NCBI GenBank assembly: GCA_017403185.1
Contig: JAFQON010000038.1
Span: 32,001 to 96,000, forward strand
Direction: 5' to 3'
Length of the DNA: 64,000 nt
Source: Clostridia bacterium
GTDB lineage: Bacteria; Bacillota; Clostridia; Oscillospirales; Acutalibacteraceae
Part shown: positions 1 to 10,213 of the stretch, piece after piece
Layout: each line of letters begins with the position of its first letter
Numbering within the stretch: position 1 is the stretch's first letter
Position numbers and translations under genes: made by a program
Notes under the pieces: generated by a model
What the model saw: only the letters and a program-made list of their open reading frames with translations
What the model was told of the DNA's origin: nothing
The model's database searches: none

Positions 1-637
1 CTTCATCAAATTCAGCATCACCGGTAAACAAAAAGGTGTTTTCCCCGTAGGTAACCTTGGTAACTACAGACATACTGTTGATATCCTCGGCATCATCCGT
101 AACCGGTCCGTATATATCAAACACTGCGCTGCCAAGAGTATATGATGCACCGACCTTTGAAGCAATAACCTTCGCATCGGAATTCTTTATCGCCTCAAGG
201 AATGCTTTATATGTGCTGTTGGTAGGTGTCTGCTCTTTGGTGAGTCTGGGCATAATTATATTATCCGTGCCGAATTCTTCGATAACCTCAGGCAAACCGC
301 CTATATGGTCAGAATGCTGATGCGTTGCGATAATATAATCGAGCCTTTCTATTCCGAGCGAATGAAGATAATTGATAACCTCTGTTTCATGGCCGTTTTC
401 ACCCGCATCAATAAGCAGGGTTTCACCGTCGCACACAACAAGAGAGCAGTCACCCTGACCGACATCAATATAATGAACCTGAAAACTGCTCTGATATTCG
501 GTAGATTCCGTTTCTTTCAAAGGCTCATCAGAAAAAAACTTATCAGAATTCCCGATTCCGAATGCAGAACAAATTGCAATAACCAGAATAACGATTAAAT
601 ATACAATTCTCTTATTTATACTTTTTCTTCCTGCCAC
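1..637 (-). CDS. ComEC-like metallo-beta-lactamase fold protein, membrane-anchored, 3' end outside window
   Basis: Partial gene; its C-terminal part lies left of the window. The N-terminus has a short basic stretch and then one hydrophobic segment (signal peptide or anchor). A metallo-beta-lactamase domain follows: the strand ending [12 protein letters not shown], then the metal-binding [11 protein letters not shown] (bases about 305-335) and FTGDAE near the edge. This pattern is typical of secreted relatives of the ComEC C-terminal domain, which hydrolyse phosphoesters or nucleic acids; the substrate here is unknown. I chose GTG at 637 because AAAGGGG lies about 11 nt upstream. An in-frame ATG at 658 is possible but has no ribosome-binding site. 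Either start overlaps the end of the upstream radical SAM gene, so the two are probably co-translated. Confidence 0.75.
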   Translation of the reverse strand, partial: MAGRKSINKRIVYLIVILVIAICSAFGIGNSDKFFSDEPLKETESTEYQSSFQVHYIDVGQGDCSLVVCDGETLLIDAGENGHETEVINYLHSLGIERLDYIIATHQHSDHIGGLPEVIEEFGTDNIIMPRLTKEQTPTNSTYKAFLEAIKNSDAKVIASKVGASYTLGSAVFDIYGPVTDDAEDINSMSVVTKVTYGENTFLFTGDAEFDE

Positions 638-2483
638 TGTATTGATTTCCCCTTTCATTTTTTGGCGAAGCCGACTGCTTTTTTGGAGCTATCAGACACT
701 TGTCACCGTAGCCGATAAGATCATGCCTGCCTGCTTTTCGCAATGCTTCACGAACAAGATCTGCATTTTTCGGATTAAAATACTGTAAAAGTGCCCTCTG
801 CATGGCTTTTTCGTGAGGGTCTTTGGCAACATAAACCTCTTTCATTGTATACGGGTCAAGACCGGTGTAAAACATACAGGTAGAAACAGTGCCCGGAGTA
901 GGATAGAAATCCTGAACCTGTTCGGGTCTGATTCCGATTTTTTTGAGAAAAAGAGCAAGTTCAACAGCCTCTTTGAGTGTGCTGCCTGGGTGCGAAGACA
1001 TAAGATAAGGCACAAGATACTGCTCCTTGCCTTCCTTTTTTGTATATCTGAAATATCGTTTTGAAAATTCAAGATACGCCTCTATATGCGGTTTGCCCAT
1101 TTTATCAAGCACCGCTGCCGAACAATGCTCCGGAGCAACCTTAAGCTGACCGCTTACATGATGGGCAACAAGCTCTCTGAAAAAAGCATCATTCTTATCC
1201 GCAAGCATATAGTCATATCTTATACCTGAACGGATAAACACCTTTTTAACCTTAGGCAACGCCCGCACGGCACGAAGAATATCCAGGTATTCTTCATGAT
1301 TTGATTTAAGGTTGGGACACACAGTGGGTGCAAGACATTTTTTGCCCTTACACAGTCCCCTCTTCTCCTGACCGTCACATGAAGGTCGGCGGAAATTGGC
1401 GGTAGGTCCGCCTATATCGTGTATATACCCCTTGAAATCGGGAAGCTGAGTCAAAAGCTTCGCTTCTTTAATAATTGATTCCTTGCTTCTTGCCGTTATG
1501 TATCTGCCCTGATGAAATGCAAGAGAACAGAAATTGCAGCCACCGAAGCAGCCTCTGTTATGCGCAATTGAAAAGCGCACTTCTTCTATTCCGGGCACTC
1601 CGCCGTCATTCTCATACATCGGATGATAAGTACGCATAAACGGCAAATCATAGACTGCATCAAGCTCTTCCTGAGAAAGCGGCAATGCAGGCTGATTCTG
1701 AACAAGCATTCTGCTGCCGTGACGCTGTCTTACAGCTCTGCCTCTGAAAAAATCCTGCTCATCCTGCTGAATACGGCAGGATACGGCATATTCCTTTTTT
1801 GAGTTACAGACATTCTCAAACGAAGGACATTCCGTGCCGTAATAGGGAGTTTCACGAACATCAACGCTGTAGCAGGTTCCTCTTATATCACGGATATCGG
1901 CAACATTTTCGCCCGCATCAAGTCTTTGTGCTATTTCAAGAACAGAACGCTCACCCATGCCGAATGAGAGCAAATCAGCCTGAGAATCAAGCAAAATTGA
2001 ACGGCGGATTTTATCATCCCAATAATCATAATGAGCAAAGCGCCTGAGAGAAGCTTCAAGACCACCGATAACAACAGGAATATCGCCGTAGGCTTCTCTT
2101 ATTTTGTTACAATAAACTATAACTGCTCTGTCAGGTCTCAATCCGAATTGACCGCCCGGACTGTAATAATCCGAGCTTCTTTTTTTCTTTGCTGCAGTGT
2201 AATGAGCAACCATGGAATCTATGTTGCCGCTGCTCACAAGAAAGCCGAGACGAGGCCTGCCGAAGCACATGAAATCAGCAGTTGAGCGCCAATCCGGTTG
2301 AGCCAGAAAAGCAACCTTGAAACCTGCATTTTCAAGCACTCTTGTAATAATAGCCGCACCGAAAGCGGGATGGTCAACATAAGCATCGCCGCTGACATAT
2401 ATAAAGTCGGGCTGCTCCCATCCCCTTGAGGTCATTTCTTCTTTTGTAACGGGCAAAAAGCCGTTTGAATTATACAAAGTCAT
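612..2483 (-). CDS. YgiQ family radical SAM protein (UPF0313)
   Basis: A protein of about 623 aa with the YgiQ/UPF0313 layout. An N-terminal B12-binding-like region comes first, then a radical SAM core whose CFGGCNFC matches CxxxCxxC (residues about 310-317). A long C-terminal part follows, with a cysteine-rich insert ([17 protein letters not shown]). The reaction of this family is not established. The frame is open further upstream, but that region is coding sequence of ftsK in another frame. I therefore place the start at the ATG pair 2486/2483, where the typical [12 protein letters not shown]-terminus begins, overlapping the ftsK stop by about 14 nt. It is co-directional with ftsK and the MBL gene. 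Confidence 0.88.
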   Translation of the reverse strand: MTLYNSNGFLPVTKEEMTSRGWEQPDFIYVSGDAYVDHPAFGAAIITRVLENAGFKVAFLAQPDWRSTADFMCFGRPRLGFLVSSGNIDSMVAHYTAAKKKRSSDYYSPGGQFGLRPDRAVIVYCNKIREAYGDIPVVIGGLEASLRRFAHYDYWDDKIRRSILLDSQADLLSFGMGERSVLEIAQRLDAGENVADIRDIRGTCYSVDVRETPYYGTECPSFENVCNSKKEYAVSCRIQQDEQDFFRGRAVRQRHGSRMLVQNQPALPLSQEELDAVYDLPFMRTYHPMYENDGGVPGIEEVRFSIAHNRGCFGGCNFCSLAFHQGRYITARSKESIIKEAKLLTQLPDFKGYIHDIGGPTANFRRPSCDGQEKRGLCKGKKCLAPTVCPNLKSNHEEYLDILRAVRALPKVKKVFIRSGIRYDYMLADKNDAFFRELVAHHVSGQLKVAPEHCSAAVLDKMGKPHIEAYLEFSKRYFRYTKKEGKEQYLVPYLMSSHPGSTLKEAVELALFLKKIGIRPEQVQDFYPTPGTVSTCMFYTGLDPYTMKEVYVAKDPHEKAMQRALLQYFNPKNADLVREALRKAGRHDLIGYGDKCLIAPKKQSASPKNERGNQYSGRKKKYK

Positions 2484-5058
2484 CATCCGATCCCGAATAA
2501 TCGTCATCATCCGCAAACACATCATCAATGCTCGGTGCGCCCGCACCGTCAGCAAGTGCCTGCATCTCATACCACTGCTGCTTTGTGATAAGAACAGTTC
2601 TGGGCTTTGCACCCTCCGAAGGACCGACTATGCCCTTTTCTTCAAGCTGATCCATAACCCTCGATGCTCGTGCATAGCCGAGTTTGAGCTTCTTTTGAAG
2701 CATCGTTGTTGAAGCACCGCCTGCATTGACAACAACCTCAATGGCATCATTAAGCATGGGATCATATTCTTCATCGTCATCCTCATCAACTGCTTTTTTC
2801 TTGGCGTTTTCAGCCGCTGCGGCTTTTGCCTCAATTTCATGAATGGTATCCTCATTATATGTGGTCTGAGCCTGAGATTTAATGTGATTTACAACTCTTT
2901 CAACCTCTGCGTCCGAAATAAAGCAACCCTGAACACGGGTGGGTTTTGAAGCACCGACGGGATTGAAGAGCATATCGCCGTTACCGAGAAGCTTTTCCGC
3001 ACCGACAGCGTCAAGAATTGTTCTTGAATCAATCTGCGATGAAACGGAAAGTGCAATTCGGCTGGGAATGTTTGCTTTAATTATACCCGTGATAACATCA
3101 ACAGAAGGTCTCTGCGTTGCGATAACAAGGTGAATACCCGCAGCTCTTGCCATCTGTGCAAGGCGGCAAATCGAGTCTTCAACCTCTTTGGGCGATACCA
3201 TCATAAGGTCGGAAAGCTCATCAATAAATATAACAATATGGTGCATTTTAACAAGGTCATCCCTTGTTTCGCAAAGCTTGTTGAAGCCCTTGATATCTCT
3301 TACGCTGTTCTCGGAAAACTGCTTATAGCGTTTTTCCATTTCGCCGACCGCCCAGCCGAGCGCACCGGCAGCTTTTCTTGGATTTGAAACAACGGGTACT
3401 TCAAGGTGAGCAATGCCGTTATAAATGGTAAATTCAACCATTTTGGGGTCAATCATGAGCAGCTTGACCTCTTCGGGTGACGCATTATAGAGTATGCTTA
3501 CAATCATTGAGTTAAGGCATACGGATTTGCCCGAACCTGTTGTTCCCGCAACGAGAAGATGGGGCATTTTTGCAAGGTCTGCGCAGATAATATTGCCTGT
3601 GATATCCTTACCAAGCGCAACATTGAGCTTGCTCTTGGCATCCCTGAAATCGGGAGTATCAATGATTTCACGCATTGAAACCATAGATTTTGCACTGTTG
3701 GGTATCTCGATACCGATAGCAGCTTTACCCGGAATGGGAGCTTCAATACGAACGCTTGTTGCAGCAAGGCGCAGAGCAATATCATCGGCAAGACCCGTAA
3801 TTTTGTTGATTCTTACGCCTGCCTCAGGCACAAGCTCATACCTTGTAACAGAAGGACCTCTGCAGATATTTGTAACCTCTGCATTGATTTTAAAGCTTTC
3901 AAGCGTTGAAACAAGCTTCTTTGCGCCTATCTGCATTTCAGTCATGCTGTCGGTAGAGCCTTCTCTTTCAACAAGATTAAGAAGCTCGATTGAGGGGAAA
4001 ATATAATCAGGCTTCTCGGGTTCGATCTCGGGAAGCACTTCAAACGGAATATCTTCTTCGTCACCGTCAACATCATCATATATATCTTCATCAGGCGCAT
4101 CCGACGGCATTGAGGGAGTGACAAATTTTGTTCTGGGCTTCTTTTTCTCCTCTTTGATAGCCGACTCTATGATTTCATCAACAATATCATTATGAGTAGG
4201 ATCGGGAAGCGTTACAACGGGAATATCAGGGATAACAGGCTCCTCATCAACGGGAGCAAAAGTGGTTTCATCGGTTATGAAATTATCCTCAAAGCTGTCA
4301 GCTGAAGCGGTTGGCTTCACAGGGGGACTGAAGCGTTTTTTCTCTTTCTCTTTCTCTTTCTCCGCCTCTTCTCTTTCAAGCTCCTCCTGCTCACGGCGAA
4401 GTGCATTCTGCTCAAGCTTTTCGTTCGTTATATCGCTCACCTTTTTAACGGGCTTTTTGATTGCATTGAAAAGCCCGCCGAGAGTGGTGCCGGTAAGAAG
4501 CATAATAATAACAACGGTCAAAAGAACAAAAGTAATTGCCGCACCGACCTTGCCGAAAAGTTTTGCAACGAGTCCGCCGAAAATTGCGCCGAAAATACCG
4601 CCGCTTGCATGTGAAGGTCTTTCTCCCCACACGCCGGTGAACTGTTCGGCCATTGTTTTATGAAGAAATTCGTCACTGTTTGCAAAAATATGTACCGCTC
4701 CGCTGAGCAGAGCAACGGCGGCAACGGTAATCGCAACATTAGCCGCAACGCTTTTTACGGTTTTATCCTTGGCAAGAACAATCGCAAGATATATCAGCAC
4801 TGCAGGAACAACAAAAGCGCAGAATCCAAACAAGCCGAACATACCGTCGTGCATGGCAAGCCATACGCTTTCACCCGGAATAAGCACAACAGCAGCGATG
4901 AAAACAGCAACAGCCATAAGGATTATTGCAGACTTCTGCCTTTTAACCGCCGACGAAACCTCAGCTGATGCCGCAGGCTTTTTATTTGAAGCGGATTTTG
5001 AATTCGACGGTACCTTCTTTTTGTTACCTGATGATTTTTTGTTTTGAGTATTTGCCAT
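2470..5058 (-). CDS. ftsK: DNA translocase FtsK/SpoIIIE
   Basis: 862 aa. Four hydrophobic segments in the first 200 residues anchor it in the membrane. A low-complexity charged linker follows (Glu/Lys repeat near residue 240, then acidic). The motor domain has Walker A GTTGSGKS (about 500-508) and Walker [10 protein letters not shown] (about 611), and a C-terminal winged-helix gamma domain (about 766-816) reads DNA polarity sequences. The family pumps chromosomal DNA through the division septum; in spore formers SpoIIIE moves DNA into the forespore. SD GAAAGGA precedes the ATG. It starts 5 nt after tepA, matching the tepA-spoIIIE order of Bacillus. Whether it is the vegetative or sporulation paralogue cannot be told from this window. 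Confidence 0.95.
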   Translation of the reverse strand: MANTQNKKSSGNKKKVPSNSKSASNKKPAASAEVSSAVKRQKSAIILMAVAVFIAAVVLIPGESVWLAMHDGMFGLFGFCAFVVPAVLIYLAIVLAKDKTVKSVAANVAITVAAVALLSGAVHIFANSDEFLHKTMAEQFTGVWGERPSHASGGIFGAIFGGLVAKLFGKVGAAITFVLLTVVIIMLLTGTTLGGLFNAIKKPVKKVSDITNEKLEQNALRREQEELEREEAEKEKEKEKKRFSPPVKPTASADSFEDNFITDETTFAPVDEEPVIPDIPVVTLPDPTHNDIVDEIIESAIKEEKKKPRTKFVTPSMPSDAPDEDIYDDVDGDEEDIPFEVLPEIEPEKPDYIFPSIELLNLVEREGSTDSMTEMQIGAKKLVSTLESFKINAEVTNICRGPSVTRYELVPEAGVRINKITGLADDIALRLAATSVRIEAPIPGKAAIGIEIPNSAKSMVSMREIIDTPDFRDAKSKLNVALGKDITGNIICADLAKMPHLLVAGTTGSGKSVCLNSMIVSILYNASPEEVKLLMIDPKMVEFTIYNGIAHLEVPVVSNPRKAAGALGWAVGEMEKRYKQFSENSVRDIKGFNKLCETRDDLVKMHHIVIFIDELSDLMMVSPKEVEDSICRLAQMARAAGIHLVIATQRPSVDVITGIIKANIPSRIALSVSSQIDSRTILDAVGAEKLLGNGDMLFNPVGASKPTRVQGCFISDAEVERVVNHIKSQAQTTYNEDTIHEIEAKAAAAENAKKKAVDEDDDEEYDPMLNDAIEVVVNAGGASTTMLQKKLKLGYARASRVMDQLEEKGIVGPSEGAKPRTVLITKQQWYEMQALADGAGAPSIDDVFADDDDYSGSDDDFV

Positions 5059-5063
5059 TTATT

Positions 5064-5855
5064 TCATCCTTTCGGAGTATTATTTTCAGATTTATCGACT
5101 AAATTCTCCGTGTTATTTTCAATCATTTCGTAAAGGCAGTTAAGCGCATCGGAAAGGCTGCCCATTGAGTCAATAAGTCCTTCATTAACAGCTGCCTCGC
5201 CGCTGAGCACCGTGCCCACATCCATAACAAGCTCACCCGTTGCAAGCATCATCTCACGGAATCTGTCGGGCGAAATCCCCGAATTATCCGACACAAAGCG
5301 AACAATCCTCTCCTGCATCTGTTCAAAATACGAAAGTGTCTGCGGCACACCAAGCACAAGTCCGTTCATTCTGACAGGATGAATTGTCATGGTTGCCGAC
5401 GGAGTTATAAATGATTTATCGGTTGAAACCGCAAGCGGAACACCGATTGAATGACCTCCGCCGAGAACAAGAGAAACAGTCGGAGTGGTCATGCCCGATA
5501 CAAGCTCAGCAATCGCAAGCCCCGCTTCAATATCGCCGCCGACAGTGTTCAATATCATAATAAGCCCGTCAACCTCATCACTTTCTTCAATTGCAACAAG
5601 CTGAGGAATAACATGCTCGTATTTTGTCGTTTTGTTTTGTGCAGGCAGAATATAGTGCCCTTCAATCTGACCGATAACGGTAAGGCAATGAATAAGATGA
5701 TCGCCTTTTCTGACGGTTATTGAGCCTGATTCGATTATGCTGCTCAGAGCGGAAGAATCATCTCCCCCGCCGCCGTTTCCGCTGCTTAAATCAGGAGATT
5801 GCCAAGGCGGTGACGGCAGAAAAAAATTATCTCTTTTGTTTTTGTTATTTTTCAT
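5064..5855 (-). CDS. tepA: TepA/YmfB-type ClpP-like serine protease
   Basis: 263 aa, ClpP/crotonase fold. [11 protein letters not shown] holds the probable nucleophile Ser136, and TIHPVRMNG holds the His (about 159). [15 protein letters not shown] is the conserved substrate-groove strand. The N-terminus is Pro/Gly/Ser-rich and lacks a signal peptide, so it is probably cytosolic. In Bacillus this protein is named translocation-enhancing protein TepA and sits directly before spoIIIE, as here. It is the first gene of the tepA-ftsK-ygiQ-MBL unit and has a good promoter about 85 nt upstream. Confidence 0.87.
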   Translation of the reverse strand: MKNNKNKRDNFFLPSPPWQSPDLSSGNGGGGDDSSALSSIIESGSITVRKGDHLIHCLTVIGQIEGHYILPAQNKTTKYEHVIPQLVAIEESDEVDGLIMILNTVGGDIEAGLAIAELVSGMTTPTVSLVLGGGHSIGVPLAVSTDKSFITPSATMTIHPVRMNGLVLGVPQTLSYFEQMQERIVRFVSDNSGISPDRFREMMLATGELVMDVGTVLSGEAAVNEGLIDSMGSLSDALNCLYEMIENNTENLVDKSENNTPKG

Positions 5856-5937
5856 TCAATATACACCCCTTCAGAAAATAAAACAAAATTATTATTCCTC
5901 AAAGAGCAGATATTAAACGCAAATATACACGATAAAG

Positions 5938-5966
5938 ATTATACCATTATTCAAGCACCATTGCAA
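5938..5966 (-). promoter_or_regulatory. Promoter of the tepA-ftsK unit
   Basis: On the minus strand: TTGCAA (5966-5961), 17-nt spacer, TATAAT (5943-5938), with TGG forming an extended -10. The -35 lies inside one arm of a perfect inverted repeat (5961-5991), so the promoter could be under repressor control. Confidence 0.7.
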
Positions 5967-5991
5967 CAAAAAACTCAATATTTTGTTGCAA
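5961..5991. repeat. Perfect 11-N9-11 inverted repeat over the tepA -35
   Basis: TTGCAACAAAA, nine bases, TTTTGTTGCAA. The two arms are exact reverse complements. The repeat covers the -35 of the minus-strand promoter and lies about 45 nt upstream of the -35 of the plus-strand sirtuin promoter. The arm-N9-arm geometry resembles an operator such as CIRCE, but the sequence is not CIRCE. No terminator role fits, since it lies upstream of both genes. Confidence 0.6.
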
Positions 5992-6037
5992 AAAATTTAA
6001 TTTATATAATATTTTGTATTTGTTATTACATTATATA

Positions 6038-6066
6038 TTGAATTGTTACGGCAAAAGCTGTATAAT
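6038..6066 (+). promoter_or_regulatory. Promoter of the sirtuin gene
   Basis: TTGAAT (6038-6043), 17-nt spacer, TATAAT (6061-6066). The predicted transcription start is near 6073, which leaves a leader of about 12 nt that is essentially the ribosome-binding site GAGGTGA. Confidence 0.7.
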
Positions 6067-6084
6067 ATAACTGAGGTGACGGCA

Positions 6085-6807
6085 ATGATTTCGCAGACAT
6101 CTGTTCAAAGATTAAAAGAAATGATAAGCAGCAGCAATAACATAGTATTTTTTGGCGGAGCAGGAGTTTTAACCGAAAGCGGTATTAAAGACTTCCGCTC
6201 AGCTGACGGCATATATATGATGGACTATAAATATCCGCCCGAAAGTGTGCTCAGCCACACATTTTATACAAAACACACCGAAGAATTTTTTGATTTTTAC
6301 AGAAAATATCTCTGCTTTCCCGATGCAAAGCCGAACTCCGCTCATTACAAGCTTGCCGAGCTTGAAAAGCAAGGCAAATTGAAGGCTGTTATAACACAGA
6401 ATGTTGACGGTTTGCATCAGCGTGCAGGCAGCAAGTGTGTTTACGAATTGCATGGGTCTGCACTTAGAAACTACTGCGTAAAATGCGGAAAATTTCATGA
6501 TTTTGACTTTGTTTACCGTTCTCAGGGTATACCCGAATGCGAATGCGGCGGCACGGTAAAGCCCGATGTCGTGCTTTATGAGGAAAGCCTTGACAGCGAT
6601 GTGATTGAAGGGGCTGTGAACGCCATTGCAAATGCCGATATGCTCATTGTTGCAGGCACATCGCTTACCGTTTACCCTGCTGCGGGATTTATAAGATATT
6701 ATTCGGGCAATAACCTTGTGTTGATTAATAAAGACTCAACCGAAAAAGATGACGATTTCGGTCTTGTGATTCACGGCAAGGTTGGGGAAATATTATCAAA
6801 AACATAA
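6085..6807 (+). CDS. SIR2 family NAD-dependent protein deacylase
   Basis: 240 aa. The Rossmann NAD-binding motif is GGAGVLTESGIKDFRS (24-39). TQNVDGLH (104-111) and the catalytic His123 in ELHGS are present. Zinc is probably held by C131, C134, C152 and C154 (CVKC and CEC). Sirtuins remove acyl groups from lysines using NAD. The usual GAG-V-S-T-E-SGIPDFR reads GAG-V-L-T-E-SGIKDFR here, a mild variation. ATG at 6085 is chosen because GAGGTGA lies 6 nt upstream; the frame is open further upstream but without an SD. The gene stands alone and ends at a bidirectional terminator facing fhs. Confidence 0.92.
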   Translation: MISQTSVQRLKEMISSSNNIVFFGGAGVLTESGIKDFRSADGIYMMDYKYPPESVLSHTFYTKHTEEFFDFYRKYLCFPDAKPNSAHYKLAELEKQGKLKAVITQNVDGLHQRAGSKCVYELHGSALRNYCVKCGKFHDFDFVYRSQGIPECECGGTVKPDVVLYEESLDSDVIEGAVNAIANADMLIVAGTSLTVYPAAGFIRYYSGNNLVLINKDSTEKDDDFGLVIHGKVGEILSKT

Positions 6808-6812
6808 AAATT

Positions 6813-6846
6813 AACCGCTCGGGTTCAAATGAACTCGGGCGGTTAA
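6813..6846. terminator. Bidirectional terminator between the sirtuin gene and fhs
   Basis: A 13-bp stem with two G.U pairs (6813-6825 with 6832-6844) and a 6-nt loop, placed between two convergent genes. A-rich and T-rich flanks are modest on both sides. Confidence 0.75.
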
Positions 6847-6859
6847 TGATTTTATTCAA

Positions 6860-8527
6860 TCAGAAAAGTCCGCTGATTTTGCCGTTTTCGTCAACATCAA
6901 TCTTTTCAGCGGCAGGAACCTTGGGGAGACCTGGCATGGTCATAATGTCGCCCGTGAGAACAACAATAAAGCCTGCACCTGCGGAAATTTTAACATTCTT
7001 TATTGTTACCGTAAAGCCTTCGGGTGCACCGAGCTTTGCGGGGTCATCCGAAAAGCTGTACTGTGTTTTTGCCATACATACAGGCAGGTTGCCGTAACCC
7101 ATAGCTTCAAGGGTCGCAATCTGCTTTTTGGCTGCGGGAAGCACGCTGATTCCATCGCCGCCGTATACTTTCTTAACAACAGCTTCAATCTTATCTTCAA
7201 TTGTGCCGTCAAGCTCATATGAGAAAGTGAAGTCATTGGGCTGCTCGCAAAGTCTTACAACTTCTTCGGCAAGTTCAACTCCGCCTGCGCCGCCTTCAGC
7301 CCATACATTTGAGAGAACAACATTTACGCCGAGCTCTTTACATTTTTCAATTATAAGATCAACTTCGGCATCTGTATCAGTGGGAAATCTGTTGACCGCA
7401 ACAACAGAAGGAAGCTTATAAACATTCTTGATATTTGAAACATGGCGAAGAAGGTTGGGAATACCCTTTTCAAGTGCCTCAAGATTTTCACCCGAAAGTT
7501 CTGTCTTGGGCACACCGCCGTGCATTTTAAGCGCTCTGATTGTTGCAACAACAACAACCGCAGCCGGAGTAAGACCTGCATAACGGCACTTGATATCAAG
7601 GAATTTTTCAGCTCCGAGGTCAGCCCCGAAGCCTGCCTCGGTAACGGCATAGTCACCAAGCTTCATTGCAAGCTTTGTAGCCATGACTGAGTTACAGCCA
7701 TGTGCAATATTTGCAAAAGGTCCGCCGTGAACAAGCGCGGGAGTGCCTTCAAGCGTCTGAACAAGGTTAGGCTTGAGTGCATCCTTAAGAAGAGCAGTCA
7801 TAGCACCGGCAGCTTTGAGTTCACCCGCTGTAACAGGCTTTTCATCATAAGTATAGCCGACAATAATTCTTGAAAGACGCTCTTTGAGGTCTGTAATTGA
7901 TGTTGCAAGGCAAAGAACAGCCATAATTTCAGATGCAACAGTGATATCATAGCCATCTTCTCTAGGCACACCGTTAACTCTGCCACCAAGACCGTCGGTT
8001 ACAAAACGGAGCTGCCTGTCATTCATATCAACACAGCGCTTCCATGTGATTCTTCTGGGGTCGATATTGAGAGCATTGCCCTGATAGATATGGTTATCAA
8101 GCATTGCTGCAAGAAGATTATTTGCAGCACCGATTGCATGGAAGTCACCGGTAAAATGAAGGTTGATATCCTCCATAGGAACAACCTGAGCATATCCGCC
8201 GCCTGCTGCACCGCCCTTAACGCCGAAAACGGGACCAAGTGAGGGCTCTCTTAATGCTACCATAACATTTTTGCCGATTCTTTTCATACCGTCAGCAAGA
8301 CCGATTGTGGTTGTTGTTTTGCCTTCACCTGCAGGTGTCGGGGTTATAGCGGTAACGAGAATAAGCTTACCTTCTTTTTTCTCATTTTCACTGAGAATTG
8401 AAAGGTCAACCTTTGCTTTGTAATTACCGTACTGCTCAAGGTATTTTCTCTCAATGCCCGCCGTATCAGCAATTTCGGTTATGGGCTTCATTTCAACTGA
8501 CTGAGCTATTTCGATATCTGTCATCAT
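6860..8527 (-). CDS. fhs: Formate-tetrahydrofolate ligase
   Basis: 555 aa, full length for the family. The nucleotide-binding loop is TPAGEGKTT (about 64-72), and the glycine-rich [10 protein letters not shown] and TDGLGGR are typical Fhs signatures. The enzyme makes 10-formyl-THF from formate, THF and ATP, feeding purine synthesis and one-carbon or acetogenic metabolism in the cytosol. AGAGGAAG precedes the tandem ATGATG; the first ATG is used. It is monocistronic, with a divergent glpA-like gene about 245 bp away. The leader shows no THF or other recognisable riboswitch. Confidence 0.97.
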   Translation of the reverse strand: MMTDIEIAQSVEMKPITEIADTAGIERKYLEQYGNYKAKVDLSILSENEKKEGKLILVTAITPTPAGEGKTTTTIGLADGMKRIGKNVMVALREPSLGPVFGVKGGAAGGGYAQVVPMEDINLHFTGDFHAIGAANNLLAAMLDNHIYQGNALNIDPRRITWKRCVDMNDRQLRFVTDGLGGRVNGVPREDGYDITVASEIMAVLCLATSITDLKERLSRIIVGYTYDEKPVTAGELKAAGAMTALLKDALKPNLVQTLEGTPALVHGGPFANIAHGCNSVMATKLAMKLGDYAVTEAGFGADLGAEKFLDIKCRYAGLTPAAVVVVATIRALKMHGGVPKTELSGENLEALEKGIPNLLRHVSNIKNVYKLPSVVAVNRFPTDTDAEVDLIIEKCKELGVNVVLSNVWAEGGAGGVELAEEVVRLCEQPNDFTFSYELDGTIEDKIEAVVKKVYGGDGISVLPAAKKQIATLEAMGYGNLPVCMAKTQYSFSDDPAKLGAPEGFTVTIKNVKISAGAGFIVVLTGDIMTMPGLPKVPAAEKIDVDENGKISGLF

Positions 8528-8704
8528 ATTTTTCAGCTTCCTCTCAAATGAAATTATACATTATATTGTGCATCAAAAATTAATTTTTGTCAATATTTAC
8601 TTGTCTATTTTCAGAATTTTGCAAATTGAGAAAAATAACGCATTTTTCTAATCTTTACATAACAAAAAAATACGACAAACAAGGCCGTTTGCCCAAAATA
8701 ATTG

Positions 8705-8733
8705 TTGTATTAATTGTATCTGTATGATATAAT
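8705..8733 (+). promoter_or_regulatory. Promoter of the glpA-like operon
   Basis: TTGTAT (8705-8710), 17-nt spacer, TATAAT (8728-8733) preceded by TGA, a good extended -10. The -35 is weak, which fits an extended -10 promoter. The rest of the 8528-8766 spacer is AT-rich. It also holds a minus-strand TTGACA that could serve fhs, but no convincing -10 sits at the right distance. Confidence 0.6.
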
Positions 8734-8772
8734 ATTCGACGGAAAAATATATAAAATACGGAGGTCTTGTTC

Positions 8773-10203
8773 ATGAATTATGATGTTGCCGTTGTAGGTG
8801 CAGGCGTTATCGGCTCACTGATTGCCCGTGAGCTCAGCCGTTTCAACCTCAAAATTGCTCTTGTTGAAAAATGCAACGACATGGCAATGGGCACTTCAAA
8901 AGCAAACAGTGCAATCGTTCACGCAGGTTTTGATGCAAAGCCCGGCTCACTTAAGGCAAAGCTTAATGTCGAAGGCACATCCCTTATGCCTGAGCTGTGC
9001 AAAACGCTCGGTGTTCCTTTCAAGCCCATCGGCTCACTGGTTGTCGCTTTTTCGGATGAAGAGGTTGAAACTCTCAACGAGCTTCTTGAAAGAGGCAATA
9101 CAAACGGTGTACCCGGTCTTGAAATATATGACAGAGCCAACCTTAAAGAAGCGGAACCTTATATCAGCGACGAAGCAAAAGCAGCTCTTTGGGCACCTTC
9201 TGCAGGCATTGTATGCCCCTATGAGCTCACAATTGCCGCTGCAGAAAATGCAGTTGTGAACGGAGTTGAATTTATCCGCAATTTTGAGGTAAAGAAAATT
9301 GATTTTGACGGCAATAGTTTTACGGTTTCAGACGGTGACACAACTATTTCGGCAAAATATATCATTAATGCCGCAGGTGTTTATTGCGATGAGATTGCGG
9401 CACTCATAGGCGACACATCAATTCATACAACTCCCCGTAAGGGTGAATATATGCTTTGTGACAAATCAATCGGTCACCTTGCAAACCACACCATTTTCCA
9501 GTGCCCGTCAAAAATGGGTAAAGGAATTCTTGTTACTCCTACCGTTGACGGCAACCTTCTTCTCGGTCCGAGCGCAATAGATATTGAAGATAAAAACGAT
9601 ATTACAACCTGCGCTGACACTCTTTCCGATGTTCTTGAAATTGCCAAAAAGTCAGTCCCCTGCCTTACAACAAGAGAAGTAATAACCTCATTTGCTGGTC
9701 TTAGAGCACACTGCGACAGAAATGATTTTATTATTGAACCCAGTGAAAAGAACGCTCAGTTTATTAATGTTGCAGGAATTGAATCTCCCGGTCTTTCATC
9801 TGCGCCCGCAATCGCTCTATATGTTAAGGATATAATTCTTAAGTCAACCCCTGCTGAAGAAAAAAACGATTTTAACCCCGTAAGAGAAGAACCTGTTCGT
9901 TTCAGACACATGAGCAATGAGGAACGCAAAGCTCTTATTGAGAAAAATCCCGCATACGGCAGAATAATCTGCCGCTGTGAAACAATCACCGAGGGTGAGA
10001 TTCTTGATGCAATCAATGCACCCGCAGGGGCAAGGGATGTTGACGGCGTTAAAAGAAGAACAAGGGCAGGCATGGGACGCTGTCAGGGCGGCTTCTGCGG
10101 CTCAAAGGTTGTTGAGCTTCTTGCTCAGGAGCTTGGCGTTGAGATAAATGAAATAACCAAATTCGGCGGCAATTCCAAAATTCTTTATGACAGAACAAAG
10201 TGA
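8773..10203 (+). CDS. glpA: GlpA-like FAD-dependent oxidoreductase with C-terminal [2Fe-2S] domain
   Basis: 476 aa. The N-terminal dinucleotide fold is GAGVIG (9-14), followed by a DAO-type FAD domain. A C-terminal BFD-like [2Fe-2S] domain has CRC near 400-402 and CQGGFC near 436-441. This is the layout of anaerobic glycerol-3-phosphate dehydrogenase subunit A in Clostridia. ATG at 8773 is chosen with GGAGG 8 nt upstream; a TTG two codons earlier is too close to it. It is followed 10 nt later by a second FAD oxidoreductase and then a DUF1667 protein, the usual clostridial trio. No glycerol kinase or facilitator gene is nearby, so the substrate is inferred only from family and context. Confidence 0.85.
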   Translation: MNYDVAVVGAGVIGSLIARELSRFNLKIALVEKCNDMAMGTSKANSAIVHAGFDAKPGSLKAKLNVEGTSLMPELCKTLGVPFKPIGSLVVAFSDEEVETLNELLERGNTNGVPGLEIYDRANLKEAEPYISDEAKAALWAPSAGIVCPYELTIAAAENAVVNGVEFIRNFEVKKIDFDGNSFTVSDGDTTISAKYIINAAGVYCDEIAALIGDTSIHTTPRKGEYMLCDKSIGHLANHTIFQCPSKMGKGILVTPTVDGNLLLGPSAIDIEDKNDITTCADTLSDVLEIAKKSVPCLTTREVITSFAGLRAHCDRNDFIIEPSEKNAQFINVAGIESPGLSSAPAIALYVKDIILKSTPAEEKNDFNPVREEPVRFRHMSNEERKALIEKNPAYGRIICRCETITEGEILDAINAPAGARDVDGVKRRTRAGMGRCQGGFCGSKVVELLAQELGVEINEITKFGGNSKILYDRTK

Positions 10204-10213
10204 GGCGTAAAAA

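Noticed and set aside
2484-2612. N-terminal extension of the YgiQ frame
   Set aside because: This stretch is the ftsK 3' coding region; the family N-terminus begins at MTLYNSNGF.
3494-4006. A 170-codon open frame antisense to ftsK
   Set aside because: Lies wholly inside the conserved ftsK motor region; no SD and no family pattern.
4327-4400. CTCTTT-type tandem repeat
   Set aside because: It encodes the Lys/Glu linker of FtsK; low-complexity coding sequence rather than a separate repeat element.
8528-8704. fhs promoter and leader riboswitch
   Set aside because: A TTGACA is present, but TATAAT lies 22 nt away and the 17-nt position is only CACAAT; no THF aptamer motif. Too weak to list.
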